A DNA stretch of 64,000 nucleotides, from NCBI RefSeq assembly GCF_963082655.1, contig NC_081554.1, forward strand, positions 57,043,869 through 57,107,868, in the 5' to 3' direction. This stretch comes from Stomoxys calcitrans (taxonomy: Eukaryota; Arthropoda; Insecta; Diptera; Muscidae). Position 1 is the first letter of the stretch; every line of letters starts with the position of its first letter. Shown here in pieces: positions 44,216 through 55,185 of this stretch. The notes beneath the pieces were generated by a model. The model ran no database searches. It was not told the DNA's origin and saw nothing but the letters and a program-made list of their open reading frames with translations. A program made the translations under genes and the position numbers.

Positions 44216-45459
44216 CCATGGACAAATTTTGATTTTTCCATGGAAATGTTCCCAAAATTTGGTTTTTGTGGCAATTTTAGTATTTTTTCCCCTTTTTTTG
44301 CTGACAACCAACTTTACTGCCGTTGCATTTGGTCTAATTTCGTATTTACGCTTCTATGCTGCCCCAGGAGATTTTCGGCGGGTAAGTTTATTAGGCCCTT
44401 TCGGATTAATTTTCATATATTCTCTTCAGATGCTCATAAAATGTATGATTGGTCTGTTCGTCCTTATTTTTCCATCGGAGCATGTTGAAACTTTTCGAGA
44501 ATTTTTAAATATGTGGAAAATCTCATCAAGATTCTATTGTAATGTAACATTTTCATAGAAAACTAAAACTCAAAAAATTTCCTTCCATACCATAATTCAG
44601 GATTCACTAATAGAAGGTTAGGTCACATGCAAAACACAAAGTGGATAGGCCCCATAAACATCATTAAGGATGTCAAATCTGAAGATTGAAAATGTCATCA
44701 TATAGGAGAAAACGTAAACAAAGAATGAATGTAAAAAGAGAACAAGTTGACATCCTCAATGCCAAGTACTGCCAAATATTTAAAAAAAAGTATATCGGCT
44801 GATCGCTTGGCTTAACCTTATTCAGTGAATCCTGACCATAATTCTTAGAAAATTTGTCGAAATTTAAGTTTCAAAGGATATTTCCATGAAATTTGATTTT
44901 CAAAGGAGATTTCATAGAAACACGATATTCGTTTGTTTCATACATTTCTATGTATCCTTATTTCATTCACTTTACCATAGGACCACATAAAGACTGGAAT
45001 CTTTAAATATTCATTCATGGGCAAATAGTCAAACTCAAGATGAACAAAAAACCACAAAATCCAATAAAAATCGATTTAAAGGCATTTCTGTTACATACAA
45101 TATTTACACACCACCACCTGGCCATATAGCAAACTTTCAGACTCACACACAATCGCACAATCGACACACTTTCGTTTATATTCAAATGGCTATCTAATGT
45201 TCTGACACCTGTAGTATTAGCATTATGCAGATAAATCCATACAGCACACACATTACACATGCCCACACCAATACAATGACATCTACAGCTACGGTTAGAT
45301 GCTTCTGAGTCTGACATACTATTACATCCGTTCATGCTGGTCACTCTCTTTATCTATTTGATGATCTCAAGTGTTGGCCTATGTGTGTGCTTGAGTGTGT
45401 GTGCGTGTGAACTTTGCTTTGGTTATTATGTGTGGCATTAAATTTAGTTACCAACTTAC
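44216..45459. other. Nos: Nos intron sequence downstream of exon c
   Basis: Unassigned, with short stretches of the dispersed aaaatttccatggaaatg type (near 44,235 and 44,880-44,925). An ORF at 44,229-44,558 is hydrophobic but has no support as a gene. Confidence 0.4.
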
Positions 45460-45599
45460 TTTGGATGACTTAATGGAACTTCCAAAATTAATTCCGGTGG
45501 ATAATCGAAATAGTCTGGATCATGACCATTGGCTGATACCACCAATGGCAATATGTCCCATTCCGAGCCTTTGCCTTTCCAGCCGAGTTTTATGCAAGC
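45460..45599 (-). CDS. Nos: Nos exon c (oxygenase domain)
   Basis: This 140-nt exon starts in phase 0 after acceptor ttctttacag and ends CCA AA|gtaagt, splitting a Lys codon. It encodes [20 protein letters not shown], then [20 protein letters not shown] and VPLSHP. The WDILPLV...[13 protein letters not shown] stretch is a conserved NOS signature near the substrate channel. The Lys is completed by the first base of exon d. The 13.3-kb intron that follows contains two decayed LINEs, SINEs, a MITE and four composite repeat blocks. No base is out of place and the frame is open throughout. Confidence 0.97.
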
Positions 45600-45876
45600 C
45601 TGTAAAGAAGAAGGAAGACGAGACTTGATTTTAGGGAAAAAAACTGAAGAGAGCAGGATAGAAGTATGAAGAAATTACAAAAGAGTAGAAGGACAGAAAG
45701 AAAGACAAACAGAAAAACAGAAAAATTAAAGAGAAAAAAGATGAGTAACGGATGGAATCTTTCGGCTACACCTCTTTTTGTCTGTCATTCAATTTCTCCA
45801 TCCTTCTTTTTGAACAAGCTTCCTTTTGCCCGTCCTTCTGTTTGTCTGTCCATCTTTTTCTTTTGTCCATCCATTT
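45600..45876. other. Nos: Nos intron sequence upstream of exon c
   Basis: A purine-rich stretch (45,665-45,740) is followed by a pyrimidine-rich stretch with cgtccttctgtttgtctgtc at 45,832. It looks like a small version of the GTCC/TTCC satellite. Confidence 0.45.
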
Positions 45877-46975
45877 TTATACCCTCCACCATAGGATGGG
45901 GGGTATACTAATTTCGTCATTCTGTTTGTAACTACTCGAAATATTCGTCTGAGACCCCATAAAGTATATATATTCTTGATCGTCGCGATATTTTATGTCG
46001 ATCTAGCCATGTCCGTCCGTCTGTCCGTCCGGCTGTCCGTCCGTCTGTCCGTCCGTCTGTCCGTCCGTCTGTCCGTCCGTCTGTCCGTCCATCTGTCCGT
46101 CCGTCCGTCTGTCCGTCGAAAGCACGCTAACTTCCGAAGGAGTAAAGCTAGCCGCTTGAAATTTTGCACAAATACTTCTTTTTAGTGTAGGTCGGTTGGG
46201 ATTGTAAATGGGCCATATCGGTCCATGTTTTGATATAGCTGCCATATAAACCGATCTTGGGTCTTGACTTCTTGAGCCTCTAGAGTGCGCAATTCTTATC
46301 CCATTGAAATGAAATTTTGCACGACGTGTTTTGTTATGATATCCAACAACTGTGCCAAGTATGGTTCAAATCGATTCATAACCTGATATAGCTGCCATAT
46401 AAACCGATCTGGGATCTTGACTTCTGGAGACTCTAGAGGTCGCAATTATTATCCGATTGGAATAAAATTTTGCACGACGTGTTTTGTTATGATCTCCAAC
46501 AACTGCGCCAAGTATGGTTCGAATCGGTATAGAACCTGATATAGCTGCCATATAAACCGATCTGGGATCTTGACTTCTTGAACCTCTAGAGTGCGCAATT
46601 CTTATCCGATTGGGATGAAATTTTGTACGACGGATTCTCTCATGACCATCAACATACGTGTTTATTATAGTCTGAATCGGTCTATAGCCCGATACAGCTT
46701 CCATATAAATCAATCTCTCTATTTTACTTCTTGAGCCCCAAATGGTGCAATTCTTATTCGAATTGGCTGAGATTTTACACAGGTCTCCAACATATAATTT
46801 AATTGTGATCCAAACCGGACCATAACTTGATATCGCTCTAATAGCAGAGCAAATCTTATCTTATATCCTTTTTTGCCTAAGAAGAGATGCCGGGAAAAGA
46901 TCTCGACAAATGCGATCCATGGTGGAGGTTATATAAGATTCGGCCCAGCCGAGCTTAGAACGCTTTTCCTTGTTT
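45877..46975 (-). mobile_element. CR153 composite element with expanded GTCC tract
   Basis: The tail hairpin tataccctccaccataggat at 45,880 is followed by a TA tract, core and GTCY tract. Units have GATA(T/C)AGCT at 46232, 46385, 46538 and 46691, all 153 bp apart. The head is ggcccagccgagcttagaac, then gcttttccttgtt, near 46,940-46,972. All modules are recognisable. Confidence 0.88.
46010..46120 (+). repeat. Expanded (GTCCGTCY)n microsatellite in a mini-me-like tail
   Basis: About 110 bp of GTCC/GTCT tetranucleotides, organised as octamers GTCCGTCT and GTCCGTCC, against 15-25 bp at the same place in other copies. Confidence 0.92.
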
Positions 46976-49011
46976 TGTCTGCCCTTTTCTTGTCCGCCCT
47001 TTCTTCCGTTTGTCCGTTTTCAGTCGTTTTTTTGTCTTTCCTTTTATCCTTCCTTTTTTCCGTCCATTATTTTGAAAGCCCTTCCTTTTGCCCATTGTCT
47101 TGGACTTCTTCGGTATTTTCTTCGTCTGTCCTTTCGCAATTCTTTTTGTCCGTCTTTATATTCTTCTTCCACCTTCCTATACGGACGTCTTCTTGCCCGT
47201 TCATCCTATGGTCCATCTTTCTTTCTTTATGTTCTTCTTCTTTTCCGTCCTTTTCCTTGTCCGTTCTTCTTTTTATCCTTCCTTTTTAAATGTTGTCCTT
47301 CTTTTCGTTTATCCTTTCGTCATTCCGTCCATCACTTTGTCTGCTCTTCCTTTTGCCCTTCGTGTCGGGGTTCTTCAGTCCTTCCTTCAATTAATTCATC
47401 CCTCGTTCATCCTCCGTCCATACTTCTATCCGTCTGATTTCCTTTAGTTTGATTTTTTCATCTTTCCATCCGTCCGACCTCCTTCCATCCTTCCATCCAT
47501 CCTTCATTTTATCCTCAGCATTTTGTCCGTCATTCATTCTTCCGTCCGAGTGGAAGGACGGATAAAAAAAGGTGTGGAAAGAAGAACAAATGGAAGGGCT
47601 AAATTCAGTTCTCCTCCGCTCGTCCTTAGTCTAGTCTTCAGTACGTCCTCCATTTTGACCTTCTTCCTCTTTTATATCCCCGGTATTTTGTCCATCCTAT
47701 CTTTTTGTCATTTCATTTCGTTCATCCTTACTTATATACGTCCTTCCTTTTGTCCGCCCTTCCTTTTGTCGGTCTTTATTTTGTCCGTCTTTAATTTTGT
47801 TTGTACTTCCTTCCTTCCCTTTTCCGGTCGCCTTTGCTTTTGTCCGTCGTTCTTTTTTTCCCCTTTTTTTTCCTTACTAACTTTTGTCCATCCTTTATTC
47901 CATGCAACCTTTCGTCCACCCTACCTTTGGTTCATTCACCAGCATTTCCTTTTATTCGTCTTTCCATTCTTTAGTACTTCCTTCGACCGACCTTCCGCAC
48001 TTCCTTTGTCCGTCTTTAGCGCTTCTAATATTCGTTCTTTCCATTCGGACGACTGGTTTGTGCGTTCTTAGTTTTGTCCATCCTACCTATGGTCCGTCTA
48101 TCCTTTGCCCTATCCTTCCTTTTATCTGAACTTAATTTTGTACCTTCTACCATATGTCAATTTTTAAATTTGTCCGTACCTCTTTCCATCCTTTTTCCGA
48201 CGCATTTCCACTGTCCGTCCTTCCCTTTTTTCCTTCCTATCTTTTGTATGTCCTTCCTTCTGTGCAACCTTTTGTCCGTTCTACCTCCTGTTCGTCCTCC
48301 AACACTTCCTTTTATCCGTCTTTCCATTCTTTAATACTTCCTTTGACCGTCTTTTCAAACTTCCTTTGCCCGTCTTTCCATTCTTTTGTCTATCCAATCT
48401 TCGATCTTTCTATACGAACGACTGGGTTTTGCCAGCTTCCTTTTTTGTCCATCCTTCCTTTGGCCTGTCCATCATATACCCTTTCCTTTAATTTGTCTTT
48501 CCTATGTCTTGTCCGTCCTCCCCTTTGCCCGCCCTTCATTTCGTCCTTCTTTACATTGGTCTATCCTTCCTTTTGTCCGTCTTTACTTTCGTACCTTACT
48601 TTCTTTCCTTTTTTCGTATCTCCTTCCATCCTTTTTCCGGCCGCATTTCTCTTGTCCGCCCTTCCCAATTTCCTTCCTTACATTTGTCCGTCTCTCCTTC
48701 CATGCAACCTTTTGTCCGCTCTACCTTTTGTTTGTCCTCCAGCACTTCTTTTTATCCGTCTTTCCATTCTTACGTCTGTCTCTACGGACCTCTATTTGTT
48801 CGCCTTCCTCTTGTCCATCCTTCCTTTTGTCCTTCCCACCTTTCGTCCGCTCTTCCTTTCCTTGCACCATCCCGTCAATTCAATCATCCGTTCGCCTCCC
48901 ATACGTTCATCGTTCCATCTGACCGTACAGCTAGATGGAAGCTTTACCTCATCTCGTCTCCTTCCTTCTGCCGGAAAAATGAAGGAAGTCCTTCCTTCTG
49001 CCGGAAAAATT
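46976..49011 (+). repeat. Pyrimidine-rich GTCC/TTCC/TTTT satellite, left arm
   Basis: About 2 kb of a degenerate 12-bp unit close to GTCCTTCCTTTT. There are interspersed segments such as catacgaacgac, and a small purine-rich island near 47,548-47,602. It abuts the CR153 head at 46,972. Long open frames (up to 292 codons) arise from the 12-bp period and are not genes. Confidence 0.88.
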
Positions 49012-49870
49012 AAGGACGGACAAAACATATGATGGATAAAAGGAACGGCGATGATGGAAGAAAAGAACGACTTAAAAATGGATCGATGGACAAAAAAACA
49101 GTGCGGAAAAACGGGCGAGAGAAGGACTGGAGAATGGGAAGGCGGACAAAAAGATGTGCAGCAGTACGGACATAAAGACGTCCATGTGGAAACACGGAAA
49201 ATGGAAAGAGTGAAGAATTGATAAATGGACAGAAGGAAATAGGGGAAGGCGGACAACAGAAAATGTGGTCGGAAAGGAAGCACGAACAAAAGGAATGACA
49301 GACAAAAAGAAAGACGGACAATACCAACGTCGACCAAAAGAAAGGCGAATAAAAATAAGGACGAACAAAAGTAAGGATGGGAAAAAGGATGGACTAACCA
49401 AAAGAATGATTGACACAAGGAAGAACAGACAAAACAGTCGTCCGTATGGAAAGATCGAAGATTGTCAAGACTACAGAATGAACAGCCGGACAAAGGAAGT
49501 GCGGAAGAACAGTCGAAGGAAGGACTAAGGAATGGAAAGATGGATAAAAGGAAGTTCTACGGAAGAAGAAAAGGTAGGGCGGATTAAAGGTTGCACCAAA
49601 GGAATGATGAACAAAAGTTAGAAAGTAAAAAAGGAAGGGCAGACAAAACGAAAGGCGGCCGTACTAAAAGATTGGATGAAGTACCGTTACAACGAAAGAC
49701 GGACAAAAGGAAGGACGGACAAAATGAAGGACGTACAAATGTAAGAATGGATAGAATGAATAAAGGACGAAAGGTAGGATGGACAAAAGGAAGGACGGAC
49801 AAGACAAAGGACATGTAAGAAGGTCAAAACAAAGGACGCACGAAGAATAGACGAAGGATCCCAAATTTCT
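49012..49870 (-). repeat. Purine-rich AAAAGGAAGGAC satellite, right (inverted) arm
   Basis: The same 12-bp unit on the other strand. The switch near 48,960-49,020 is marked by two copies of ccttccttctgccggaaaaa, a locally palindromic junction. Both arms would pair in the Nos pre-mRNA. Confidence 0.88.
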
Positions 49871-50281
49871 TCCCGTTATTCCTCCTACTTCAAGTTGCCG
49901 TTATTTCTAACCTACTGTCCTCCCGTTTCATACTTTTATACAAACAATATTTTTACATCAATCCATATCATGTTCTCACTACCCTTTAAATGTTAACCTG
50001 TTTTTCAATTAGCCAATAAAAATTCAAACTTTGTCCAAACTCTAGACCAAACTCATTTGTCTTTTGTTTTATTGCAACACCCTTCCCCTGCACTTAATTA
50101 AAAAGTCTTCAAGCACGAATATCCCTGCCGTACGTGTCGTCCAATGTAACCGCCATAACTTTACAAGTAATTGAATGTTGGGTTTTTTTAATACACATAT
50201 CGCCCTGTAAGTTGCCATTTAAATTGATTGGAAAAACGATACAAAAAAAGAACATAAAAATAAATGCCATTGTTGTCTTAC
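49871..50281. other. Nos: Nos intron sequence downstream of exon b
   Basis: AT-rich, single-copy-looking buffer of about 400 bp between the satellite and the exon b donor (gtaagac at 50,281). Confidence 0.5.
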
Positions 50282-50423
50282 CTCTGTAAATTCAGCATTC
50301 AAGGGATCGCCAATAATTTTTCCATCGGCCTGCTTATATCCGGCATATGAAATGAGCTGAGGATTCCAGATGCGATAGTCGTGACGTCCATCACTGCGTT
50401 GGGGAAATATCGTTATGGCTGAC
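50282..50423 (-). CDS. Nos: Nos exon b (oxygenase domain)
   Basis: This 142-nt exon completes the split Arg codon and then encodes 47 residues, including [40 protein letters not shown] and NAEFTE. This is a highly conserved stretch of the NOS oxygenase fold. The acceptor ctacag precedes 50423 and the donor gtaagac follows 50282. It ends in phase 0. Its length is not a multiple of three (142 nt), so skipping it would shift the frame. It sits between two polypurine/polypyrimidine satellites, at 46,975-49,870 and 51,395-52,640, which makes its splicing context unusual. Confidence 0.97.
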
Positions 50424-51395
50424 CTGTAGATTGAGATATTTTTGGGGCAGCATCCAGAGCAGCAGTCCAACATGAAAAGGAAAAGGAAAAGCAATGATAG
50501 GAAGGAATATTAAAAAAAAATGTAAATATTTGTAATTAAAACAATTATAAGAAAGAAATCATGTGACAACTTAATTGGAAAACAATTTATAAATGTTTTC
50601 CAGGGTTTTGATGGGCTAACTTTAAGTTTACTATATAAGTAGAAAATTTCGATAACATTGTCCAGAATAATCCAACTTCTTCAAAGACTTTTTTATGGAA
50701 ATCATATTTTGAAGAAAAATCTCTTTACCTCGTCAATTTTTTTCGTCAAAGTATTTTAAGCCATAACTAGACTGGTGTAGCAACAGATGACATTTTTTTC
50801 TAAGTGGTTTGTGGTCTATGTCCAACCAAGAAGTGGTGATAGTATTGGACGTACAGGTATCGGGGGGACTGGAGAAGTGGCCATTGATCTGCAAAATCTT
50901 CTGGCGCAGACACCCGGTTCGGGTCTTTGCGACAAGTTCAATCCCATCTCATTTTAGCATGCCTTCAATTTGCTTAGGACAAAAACATGCATAAGCCCCC
51001 CGAAAGTTAACAGGATGGCAACGGTTTCTCTCATCATCGTTAAATTAGCTTCAGACATTTTGAAAATACTGCATAAGTTTGGGATGGGACGCGTTTCGGT
51101 ACGCCGTCTACTGCGCTGGACCTTATGTGTCTGATGAGAAAGAGAAAACTGAGGAGAACTTATTTCAACACACGTCTGGGACATCTGTAAGTTAAAGTCA
51201 AAAGGATACAATGGCAGCCTTAAAAAGGCTCAAAACATATCTCAGATAAAATTCTGAAGCTCCGGAAGATTCATACGAGGCCTCTAGAAAGATCCTAGAC
51301 TCCAAACCTATTACCTTTATAGGGTGTATTCAGAAGTCAGACAGTGCACAGTGGGATATAAATTATTAAAAAAGCTGCCATTTAAAAATGAGCAG
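50424..51395. other. Nos: Nos intron sequence upstream of exon b
   Basis: The acceptor tract of exon b lies at the low-coordinate end. The remainder is unassigned and shows no repeat shared with the window. Confidence 0.45.
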
Positions 51396-52640
51396 AGAAA
51401 ACTATTCAGACTTTCCATCCTTTCTTCTATCTATACCAAGGACTTTAATCCTTTCTTCTTCCGTCTATCCGTTTGTTCGCCCTTCCTTACCTCCGTCAAC
51501 CTTTTTGTCCGCCCTTCCGTTAGTTTGTCCCACCTTTTGTCCGTCCATCCTTTTATCTGTCCTCCCCTTGTTCGTCCTACATTTTGTCCGTCCATCTTTT
51601 TGTCTGCCCTTTCTTTTGTCTGTCCTTCCACTCACATGATGGATAAGACATTATGGATAAAAAGAAAGGCGAAAGAATGGAAGGACGGACAAAAGGAAGG
51701 ATGAACGAACGAAAGGTAGGACGGACAGAAAGGCGTATGGACAAAAGTGCAGACGGATAGAAGGAAGGACGGACAAAAGGATGAACGAATGAAAGGTAGG
51801 ACGGACAGAAAGGCGTATGGACAAAAGGGCGGACGGGCAGTAGGAAGGACCAGCAGAAGGAATGACAGACAGAAAGAAGGACGAACACAATGAAGGTGGA
51901 GAGAAGGAAGGACGGACACAAGGAAGGACGAACAGAAGAAAGAACGGACAGAAGTACGAACGGACAGAAGGAAGGACGGACAGAAGGAAGGATGATAGAA
52001 GAAAGAACGGACAGAAGTACGAACGGACAGAAGGAAGGACGGACAGAGAAAGGACGGACAGAAGGAAGGATGGACAGAAGGAAGGACGGACAGAAGGAAG
52101 GACGGACAGAGGGAAGGACGAACAGAAGAGAGTACGGACAGAAAGAAGGAAGGACGGACAGAAGGAAGTACGAACAGAAGAAAGTACGGACAGAAGGAAG
52201 GAAGAACAGAAGAAAGTATGGACAGAAGGAAGGACGAACGGAAGAAAGGACGGACAGACGAAAGGACGCACAGAAGGAGTGACGGACACAAGGAAGGATG
52301 GAAGGACGGATAGAAGAAGGATAGACAAGATTAGGGACGGACAACAACAGAGGCACTTATGAAAAGACGGATATAAGGTAGGTTTGAAGAGTGGATAGAC
52401 GGATGAAAGGAAGTGTGGAAGGACGGACGAAGAAAGGGGGGATTTTAGCCCTTTTGTCCGTCTTTCTACACAGAAAACTGAAGCACGGAAAAATCAGAAG
52501 AGTGAAAAAATAGATGGATAGCTAGACGGACGGATGGAAGGCGAACGGATGAATAAATTGACGAAAAGAAGGAATGAAAGGAAGAAGGGAAGGACGGACA
52601 AAATGTAGACGGAAAAAGGAAGAATGGACGGAAGATCCTA
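51396..52640. repeat. Second GTCC/TTCC satellite with orientation switch
   Basis: 51,415-51,635 is pyrimidine-rich (ttttgtccgcccttccgtta). 51,636-52,640 is purine-rich with a strong 12-bp unit GGACAGAAGGAA, cleanest at about 51,900-52,280. Six overlapping frames of 130-259 codons are by-products of the period. It is the counterpart of the 46,976-49,870 satellite, on the other side of exon b. Confidence 0.9.
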
Positions 52641-52984
52641 AACTCTAAACAAATTACGGTAATGAATATCAGATAGTTCACAGTGGTATAGAAAGTAGTA
52701 AAAATTCTAACGTTTGAAAACGGGTAGAGATAACTCTTTGAAATATGAAATAGTTGAAACTAAGGTTTTACCGAGATCATGTGCAAAGCCTCATGGCCAT
52801 AGACGGTCCGGTCGCCTCTTGGCAGGCCCCTACAGTTGGTCACCTCTGTATTTTGAAATTTTGTTCAGACTCAAAAGTTCATTTGTAAACCGAATTCTGA
52901 AGTTTTTTTGTTGTATAGAGCTTGAAAAATAAATAAAAAAATAGCGGGGCAAAGTTTTGGCAGAGCAGATTTAAGGCACATTTT
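52641..52984 (+). repeat. Diverged CACAGTGGG-module fragment
   Basis: acagtggtatagaaagtagt, gaaaacgggtagagataact and gagatcatgtgcaaagcctc, then cctcttggcaggcccc, correspond to the palindrome arm of 21,690-21,870. Confidence 0.45.
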
Positions 52985-54105
52985 GAATGGTCAATGAGGA
53001 TGGCCCCACTAAGCTTACGAGGAGGTGTAGCAGCTCTCCAGACATTTCCATTGCATCCCCTGATCTCCTGAGTGACGTATACTGGCAAGCCGCCATTTCA
53101 TTGGCATCAGATCACCTCCCCATCATTCTCAACATCGGCCGACCACCCGACTTTATAACCTCTGAGCGCCAATCGTTTATTAATCATAAGTAGGCCGATT
53201 GGGCCAGCTCCAGAGAGAACACCAATCGCCGCTTCAGTGAACTGACATCCCTCCTCAAGTTTGCTAGTTGCCGAGAGGAAATTCCGAGTCAGCATTAATG
53301 CAGCATCCGCTCGCTTTATGCCAGCCGGTCGAATACACCAAATGCGGCCCAATTCACCGGCGCAGGCAATGCTACTCGTAAACAAGCGCTATGGTATTCG
53401 TTGTACGAACCCCACCAGCGAGTTGAATCTGGAATCAGCGAGCTGAATCTGGAAATAAACAGGGCAGTCAGCGAACATAAGCGGAATTTGTGGCTGGAAC
53501 ACTTGGAGCAATGTAACTTAGGTACCGGTTTAGGCGAGTCACTCTCGAACCCTAGTAGACGAGATAATAGGACCTCAGTCATTTTTGGCGACGTAACTTT
53601 GACTGATCCGAAAAAATGCGCCAGGTTGTTAACCTTCATTTTATTGTGCATCCCGAGAGTGACAGCACTAAAAGGAGAGCCATTCGTGTCCTTGGACATT
53701 CGTGTCCTTGGACTACTAGCCGATGGACAGCCATTACAACCATTCGTGGCGTGAAATCATCCAAGGCTTTGGGCCCCGACGGAATCCTACACTGATGCTG
53801 AAGAATCATGATCTACCTGCAGTTCAGTACCTTACTACTGTCCTCAACCTATATTTGACATTCTTATAGCTCCCAATGTCTTGAAGATAGGCAGAGTGAT
53901 CCCGTTTCCAAAGCTTGGTAAGGACCAGAGTTTGAGGGAGTCGTACAAACCAATCTTCCTTCTCTCACCAGTAGCCAAGATGCTTGAGGCACTACTTCTC
54001 CCGAGCCTCATAGAAAAAATTCCAATCGGCGGTCATCACCATGGATTCCGGAGACTGCATAGCACAACAAATGCTTTGCATGCCATCACCGCATCACTTC
54101 TTAAG
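52985..54105 (+). pseudogene. Jockey-like LINE fragment (endonuclease end to RT start)
   Basis: Plus-strand frames read TRRCSSSPDISIASPDLLSD and SLASDHLPIILNIGRPPDFI (the SDHLPI endonuclease C-terminus, 53,020-53,150). Then come KRNLWLEHLEQCNLGTGLGE and SLSNPSRRDNRTSVIFGDVT (53,480-53,600), and RT motif 1 KIGRVIPFPKLGKD...YKPIFLLSPVAKMLEALLLP (53,881-54,000) and HGFRRLHSTTNALHAIT. It matches the reverse copy at 58,700-59,100. It breaks off at about 54,105, where LINE-A begins. Confidence 0.85.
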
Positions 54106-55185
54106 GGGTAATGATCTACACCAGCTATGCAGAAGGGCCGAAAGGGTCTTGCATATGACTGGGCTAGACCCAAGTGTCTCAATGTTAACCCAGAGAAGGC
54201 AGAAATATGGATGTTCACAAGGAAGACAAAGGTGGGCCAATTTAACGCACCACGTTTCCTCAATAAAATTATTTCGATATCTGACAAGGTCAAATAATTA
54301 GGGGTCTTCTTAGATAGGAAACTGAATTGGAAGTGTGACATTCAGGAGCGTACTGAGAAGGCTCACAGATGGTGGGTACTATGTAGACGGGCTGTAGACT
54401 CGAATTGGGGCCTGCATCCAAGCATAGTCCACTGACTCTACAGAAGCGTGATTAGACCAATACTTACTCACGCCTCAGTAGTTTGGTGGACTGCCATGGA
54501 TAAAAAGTGTAACTTTGGGACCATACAACAAGTTCAGAGAATATGTTGTCTGGGCATAGGCGGAGCGATGGAGACCACGCCCACTAGGGCACTGGATACT
54601 ATTCTAGATATCCGACCCAATGACATACAATTTTAATTTGAGGCATGAGACTCAAGTCGATGGGAGAAAGGATTGCGGATGGGAGCAGCTGATACCATCG
54701 CGGTATAATCGAGGCGACTATAGGAAAGTGGAAGCAGGGGAGGAGGTTTCCCATCGGATACCTGAGACGACACTTGAGGTCGAGTGCGAGGCACTGCTGC
54801 CATTATGTCATTGCCATTATGTCACACGGATGGATCAAAGCTAGGTGACAGAGTGGGCCTGGTAGTCTACATTGAGAACCCAGGGACTGAGATCTGTTTT
54901 AGACTGGCTGACCATAATACGGTCCTGCAGGCGGAGATCCGGGCGATCACGGAATGCGTGAGGTGGTGTGGTACTATCGCGAGGAAGTCGAGTGTGATCA
55001 TCTTTACAGACAGTAAAATGGCCATAAGGGCAATAACAACCGGACGGTAAGATCACGAATAGTCTTGGAGTGTAAGAAGATTAATGCCTTCTCTGAGGAT
55101 GGCACAATCCGCATCGTTTGGGTGCCGGGCCATAACGGAGTAAGAGGGAATGAAAGGGCAGACGATTTGAAGAATAAGGGCAATT
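54106..55185 (+). pseudogene. LINE-A ORF2 fragment fused to the jockey-like piece
   Basis: Starts at the NDLHQLCRRAERVLHMTGLG-like segment. It continues through FRYLTRSN, VIRPILTHASVVWWTAMDKK (54,448), ICCLGIGGAMETTPTRALDT and RNase H pieces: HTDGSKLGDRVGL (54,823), LQAEIRAITECVRWCGT (54,926), IIFTDSKMAIRAIT (54,996) and IVWVPGHNGVRGNERADDL (55,115). All three visible RNase H acidic positions are intact, unlike the 22,801-23,470 copy, but frameshifts make it inactive. Confidence 0.85.

Noticed and set aside
44229..44558. Hydrophobic 109-residue ORF
   Set aside because: T-rich intron sequence. No domain, no splice or context support, and overlapping frames are also open.
47523..49032. Ser/Pro/Phe-rich ORFs of 169-292 residues on the plus strand
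   Set aside because: Translation of a degenerate 12-bp satellite. The same composition appears in several frames and on the opposite strand.
51577..52362. Overlapping ORFs of 130-259 residues on both strands
   Set aside because: Same cause: the 12-bp GGACAGAAGGAA period keeps several frames open at once.
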